Shown one piece after another: positions 43,397 through 45,872 of a stretch of 45,872 nucleotides of DNA. This DNA comes from Gammaproteobacteria bacterium (GTDB taxonomy: Bacteria > Pseudomonadota > Gammaproteobacteria > GCA-002705445 > GCA-002716945). The stretch's first letter is position 1. Every line of letters begins with the position of its first letter. The stretch is from assembly GCA_030835925.1 (NCBI GenBank), contig JAURQW010000023.1:1-45872 (forward strand). The letters run 5' to 3'. The translations under genes and the position numbers were made by a program. The notes under the pieces were generated by a model. That model was not told the DNA's origin. It ran no database searches and saw nothing but the letters and a program-made list of their open reading frames with translations.

Positions 43397-43780
43397 TTAA
43401 ATTTCGTCGATTAAAACTAAGTCAGATTTTCTATCTAAGAATTTATATTGAAGTTTTGTTATGCTAAATGATTCCTTTAGAGATGAGATCACAATATCTA
43501 AATCAAAGAGTTTGCAGCTGTAGACATCAAGTTGAAATAAACCAGGCTCCTGCTCATCCCATATGTGTAAAACAATGTGACTCGTTTCGATTAAGGCCAT
43601 GCAAGTAATACCTCTATTCCCCTCTTGATCAATATAAGAGATATGAGGGCCTTGCATTAATTTCATGTCAATCTTAGCTATAAGATCATTCATCCATGTT
43701 AAAACGTAACCCAGCTCATCCTTTGATGGACAGTTGTCCACCTCAGCTCTAACAAGGAGGTGTTTATGTTCTAGAATCAT
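43397..43780 (-). CDS. S-adenosylmethionine decarboxylase (SpeD/PF02675)-like protein
   Basis: ALIETSHIVLHIWDEQEPGLFQLDVYSC matches the pyruvoyl-processing Ser, His and catalytic Cys regions of small bacterial SpeD; P1 residue is Thr rather than the usual Glu. Confidence 0.8.
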   Translation of the reverse strand: MILEHKHLLVRAEVDNCPSKDELGYVLTWMNDLIAKIDMKLMQGPHISYIDQEGNRGITCMALIETSHIVLHIWDEQEPGLFQLDVYSCKLFDLDIVISSLKESFSITKLQYKFLDRKSDLVLIDEI

Positions 43781-43808
43781 AATAATTACTAATATTTAAA
43801 AAAATTTG

Positions 43809-43830
43809 TTATAAGAGTATAATCTTATAA
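43809..43830. promoter_or_regulatory. palindromic promoter/operator candidate between divergent speD-like and speE-like genes
   Basis: TTATAAGA-GTATAA-TCTTATAA: perfect 8-bp arms, overlapping a TATAAT hexamer (43818-43823). Confidence 0.45.
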
Positions 43831-43860
43831 ATTTTAATATAAAAGAGGTATATTATTAAA

Positions 43861-44580
43861 ATGTATGCATCAGAGTTTAACAGAGAAACTGGAACTACAT
43901 TTTCAATAAAATGTAAAAAGTTAATATATAAAACCAAATCGAATTTTCAGAACATAGAGGTATATCAGTCTGAACAGTATGGGAATGTAATGATGCTGGA
44001 TAATTGTTTTATGCTCACCGCTAAAGGCAATGACCAATACCATGATAAATGCATATCTCTAGCAACCACCGATAAAAAAGGGGCAAATGTTTTAATTATA
44101 GGAGGAGGTGACTTTGGATTAGTTAAGAGTCTTTTTAAAAAAATAGATATAAAAAAGTTATATATTGTAGAAATTGATGAGAAAGTTATTGATGTCAGTA
44201 TGGAGTTTTTTCCGGATTTTTTTAAATTGTCTAAAAAAGCAAAAGAAAAAATTACTATAACTATAGATGATGGTTATGATTGGGTAAAAAATAATAAAAT
44301 AGCATTTGATATTATTATTATAGACTGCACAGACCCAAATCCTATTGCTAAAAAATTATACTCAAAAAGATTCTACCAACACATCTATAAGTCACTTAAT
44401 AAAAAAGGAATATTAATACAGCAAAGTGGCTCTCCATACTTAAATAAGAAAGATATTATAAATCCTACTATTAGTAAATTATCTACTATAGGGTTTACTA
44501 AAATTACACTAAATACCTTTGGTATGCCGATATATCCATTAGGTACATGGTCATTTATTAAATGTAAAAAGGCGCGATAA
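43861..44580 (+). CDS. spermidine synthase-like aminopropyltransferase
   Basis: YGNVMMLDNCFMLT, YHDKCISLA, VLIIGGGDFGLVKSL, IVEIDEKVIDVSMEFFP, IDDGYDWV, IIIDCTDPNPIAKKLYS: SpeE motifs present but divergent. Confidence 0.82.
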   Translation: MYASEFNRETGTTFSIKCKKLIYKTKSNFQNIEVYQSEQYGNVMMLDNCFMLTAKGNDQYHDKCISLATTDKKGANVLIIGGGDFGLVKSLFKKIDIKKLYIVEIDEKVIDVSMEFFPDFFKLSKKAKEKITITIDDGYDWVKNNKIAFDIIIIDCTDPNPIAKKLYSKRFYQHIYKSLNKKGILIQQSGSPYLNKKDIINPTISKLSTIGFTKITLNTFGMPIYPLGTWSFIKCKKAR

Positions 44581-44594
44581 ATTATCGCGCCTTT
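44568..44594. terminator. bidirectional intrinsic terminator between speE-like gene and amt
   Basis: Perfect inverted repeat AAAGGCGCGATAA-A-TTATCGCGCCTTT; minus-strand reading is followed by CGCGCCTTTTTACATTT. Includes the speE-like stop codon. Confidence 0.8.
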
Positions 44595-44608
44595 CAATAT
44601 GAGATTAG

Positions 44609-45872
44609 TTATTTTTTTGGGTATACAGATGGAGCAGAATCAAATTGTTTGCTAAATTCTGGATATGCTTCTAAACCACATTCAGAAATATCTACACCTT
44701 CTTCTTCTTCTTGTTCTGTAACTCTTAATCCATATATGCTATGGATAATTTTCCAGATGATGAAACTTGTGATAAAAGTCCATAAGAAAATCACAATTAT
44801 TCCATATAACTGAGCACCTAAGCTTCCACCAGTTAAAGTAACTGCTAACAAGCCCCATATACCTGCAGTTCCATGAGCTGAAATCGCACCCACTGGATCA
44901 TCAATATTCAATTTATCTAGAGTGATGATAGAGAATACAACTATCAGTCCGCCGATAAATCCAATTATAAGAGCTAAGCCAGGTGTAGGCGCCAGTGGCT
45001 CGGCAGTTATAGACACTAATCCAGCAATAGCGCCATTAAGAGCCATTGTTAAATCAGACTTACCAAACATCATTTTTGATAGAATTAATGCACCCATAAC
45101 GCCACCAGCAGCGGCTAAATTTGTATTTACAAATATTAAAGAGACTGCATTAGCTTCAACAACATTTGAAACGATTAATTCAGAACCACCATTAAAACCA
45201 AACCAGCCAAGCCACAAGATGAAAGTACCAAGTGTTGCTAATGGTAAATTAGCTCCAGGCATTGCTTGAGGTTTACCGTCTTTATATTTTCCTTTTCTAG
45301 ATCCTAATACAATTACACCTGCTAGAGCAGCTGCAGCGCCGCAAAGATGTACTACACCAGAACCTGCAAAATCTGAAAAACCAGCAGCATCTAAGAAACC
45401 ACCGCCCCATTTCCAATATCCTTGAACTGGGTATATTATGCTTGTCATAAATACACAGAAAAGAAGAAAAGGCCATAATTTCATACGTTCAGCTACAGCA
45501 CCAGAGATTATTGAACATGCGGTAGCTACAAATACAACCTGAAAAAAATGATCAGACATACCTGAATAATATACATCACCACCGCTACCAACAACCGCTT
45601 CAACTGTATTGTCAGTGCCTAGAAAAAATGAGAGATCCGGTATGATGCCAGATCCTCCGCCAGGATACATAAGATTGTATCCTACCACCATATACATTAT
45701 GCAAGAGATGGAATATAGAGAGATATTTTTTGTTAATATCTCAGCAGTATTTTTAGCTCTTACAAGACCAGCTTCAAGCATTGTGAAACCAGCCGCCATC
45801 CACATGACAAATGCGCCCATTACTAGAAAGTAAAGTGTGTCTAACGCATATGCCAACTCTATGAGTTGTGTT
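44609..45872 (-). CDS. amt: ammonium transporter (Amt family), 5' end beyond window
   Basis: FVMWMAAGFTMLEAGLVRAKNTAEILTKN, GSGVVHLCGAAAALAG, WLGWFGFNGGSE, SAHGTAGIWGLLAV. Frame stays open upstream of the TTG at 45856 (TQLIELAYALDTL...), so the true start is outside. Confidence 0.94.
   Translation of the reverse strand, partial: TQLIELAYALDTLYFLVMGAFVMWMAAGFTMLEAGLVRAKNTAEILTKNISLYSISCIMYMVVGYNLMYPGGGSGIIPDLSFFLGTDNTVEAVVGSGGDVYYSGMSDHFFQVVFVATACSIISGAVAERMKLWPFLLFCVFMTSIIYPVQGYWKWGGGFLDAAGFSDFAGSGVVHLCGAAAALAGVIVLGSRKGKYKDGKPQAMPGANLPLATLGTFILWLGWFGFNGGSELIVSNVVEANAVSLIFVNTNLAAAGGVMGALILSKMMFGKSDLTMALNGAIAGLVSITAEPLAPTPGLALIIGFIGGLIVVFSIITLDKLNIDDPVGAISAHGTAGIWGLLAVTLTGGSLGAQLYGIIVIFLWTFITSFIIWKIIHSIYGLRVTEQEEEEGVDISECGLEAYPEFSKQFDSAPSVYPKK

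Noticed and set aside
44922-45269. 115-aa + strand ORF
   Set aside because: Antisense to amt transmembrane helices; no supporting motif or promoter.

Overview
The window is AT-rich and almost entirely coding. By gene content and gene order it looks like a compact gammaproteobacterial-type chromosome, though no taxonomic marker was tested. I support about 40 protein genes and one tRNA (Phe-GAA). I see no rRNA, CRISPR array, transposase, integrase or prophage. Blocks in order: coxA (partial)/coxB; bioC-bioH; plsY; tsaD; then a co-directional run of 21 genes at ~4.3-27.3 kb (rpsU, yqeY, gltD, hemE, aroK, aroB, gltB, dnaG, metK, ahcY, bioA, rsmE, gshA, gshB, ruvX, pyrB, yggS, proC, yggT, metX, metW); then a minus-strand block (TerB-like, hspQ, TPR-2OG oxygenase, tRNA-Phe, yggX, mutY, AsmA-like, moaC); then rdgB, an M48 lipoprotein, a 5'-3' exonuclease and PPi-dependent PFK; hemH and an HNH protein; priA, argS and a HAD protein; a divergent SpeD-like/SpeE-like pair; and a partial amt. 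The observations most worth checking are: (1) a circularly permuted glt-hemE-aro block sitting exactly between yqeY and dnaG; (2) the only large non-coding gap (435 bp), which carries two perfect inverted DnaA boxes beside AT-rich DNA and is a candidate oriC or DnaA-controlled region; (3) a divergent SpeD-like/SpeE-like pair with non-standard active-site sequence and a palindrome in the shared promoter; (4) tRNA-Phe squeezed between two CDSs with 7- and 8-nt spacers. Most of the window is ordinary housekeeping content, and I do not claim a clear new defence or mobile system.
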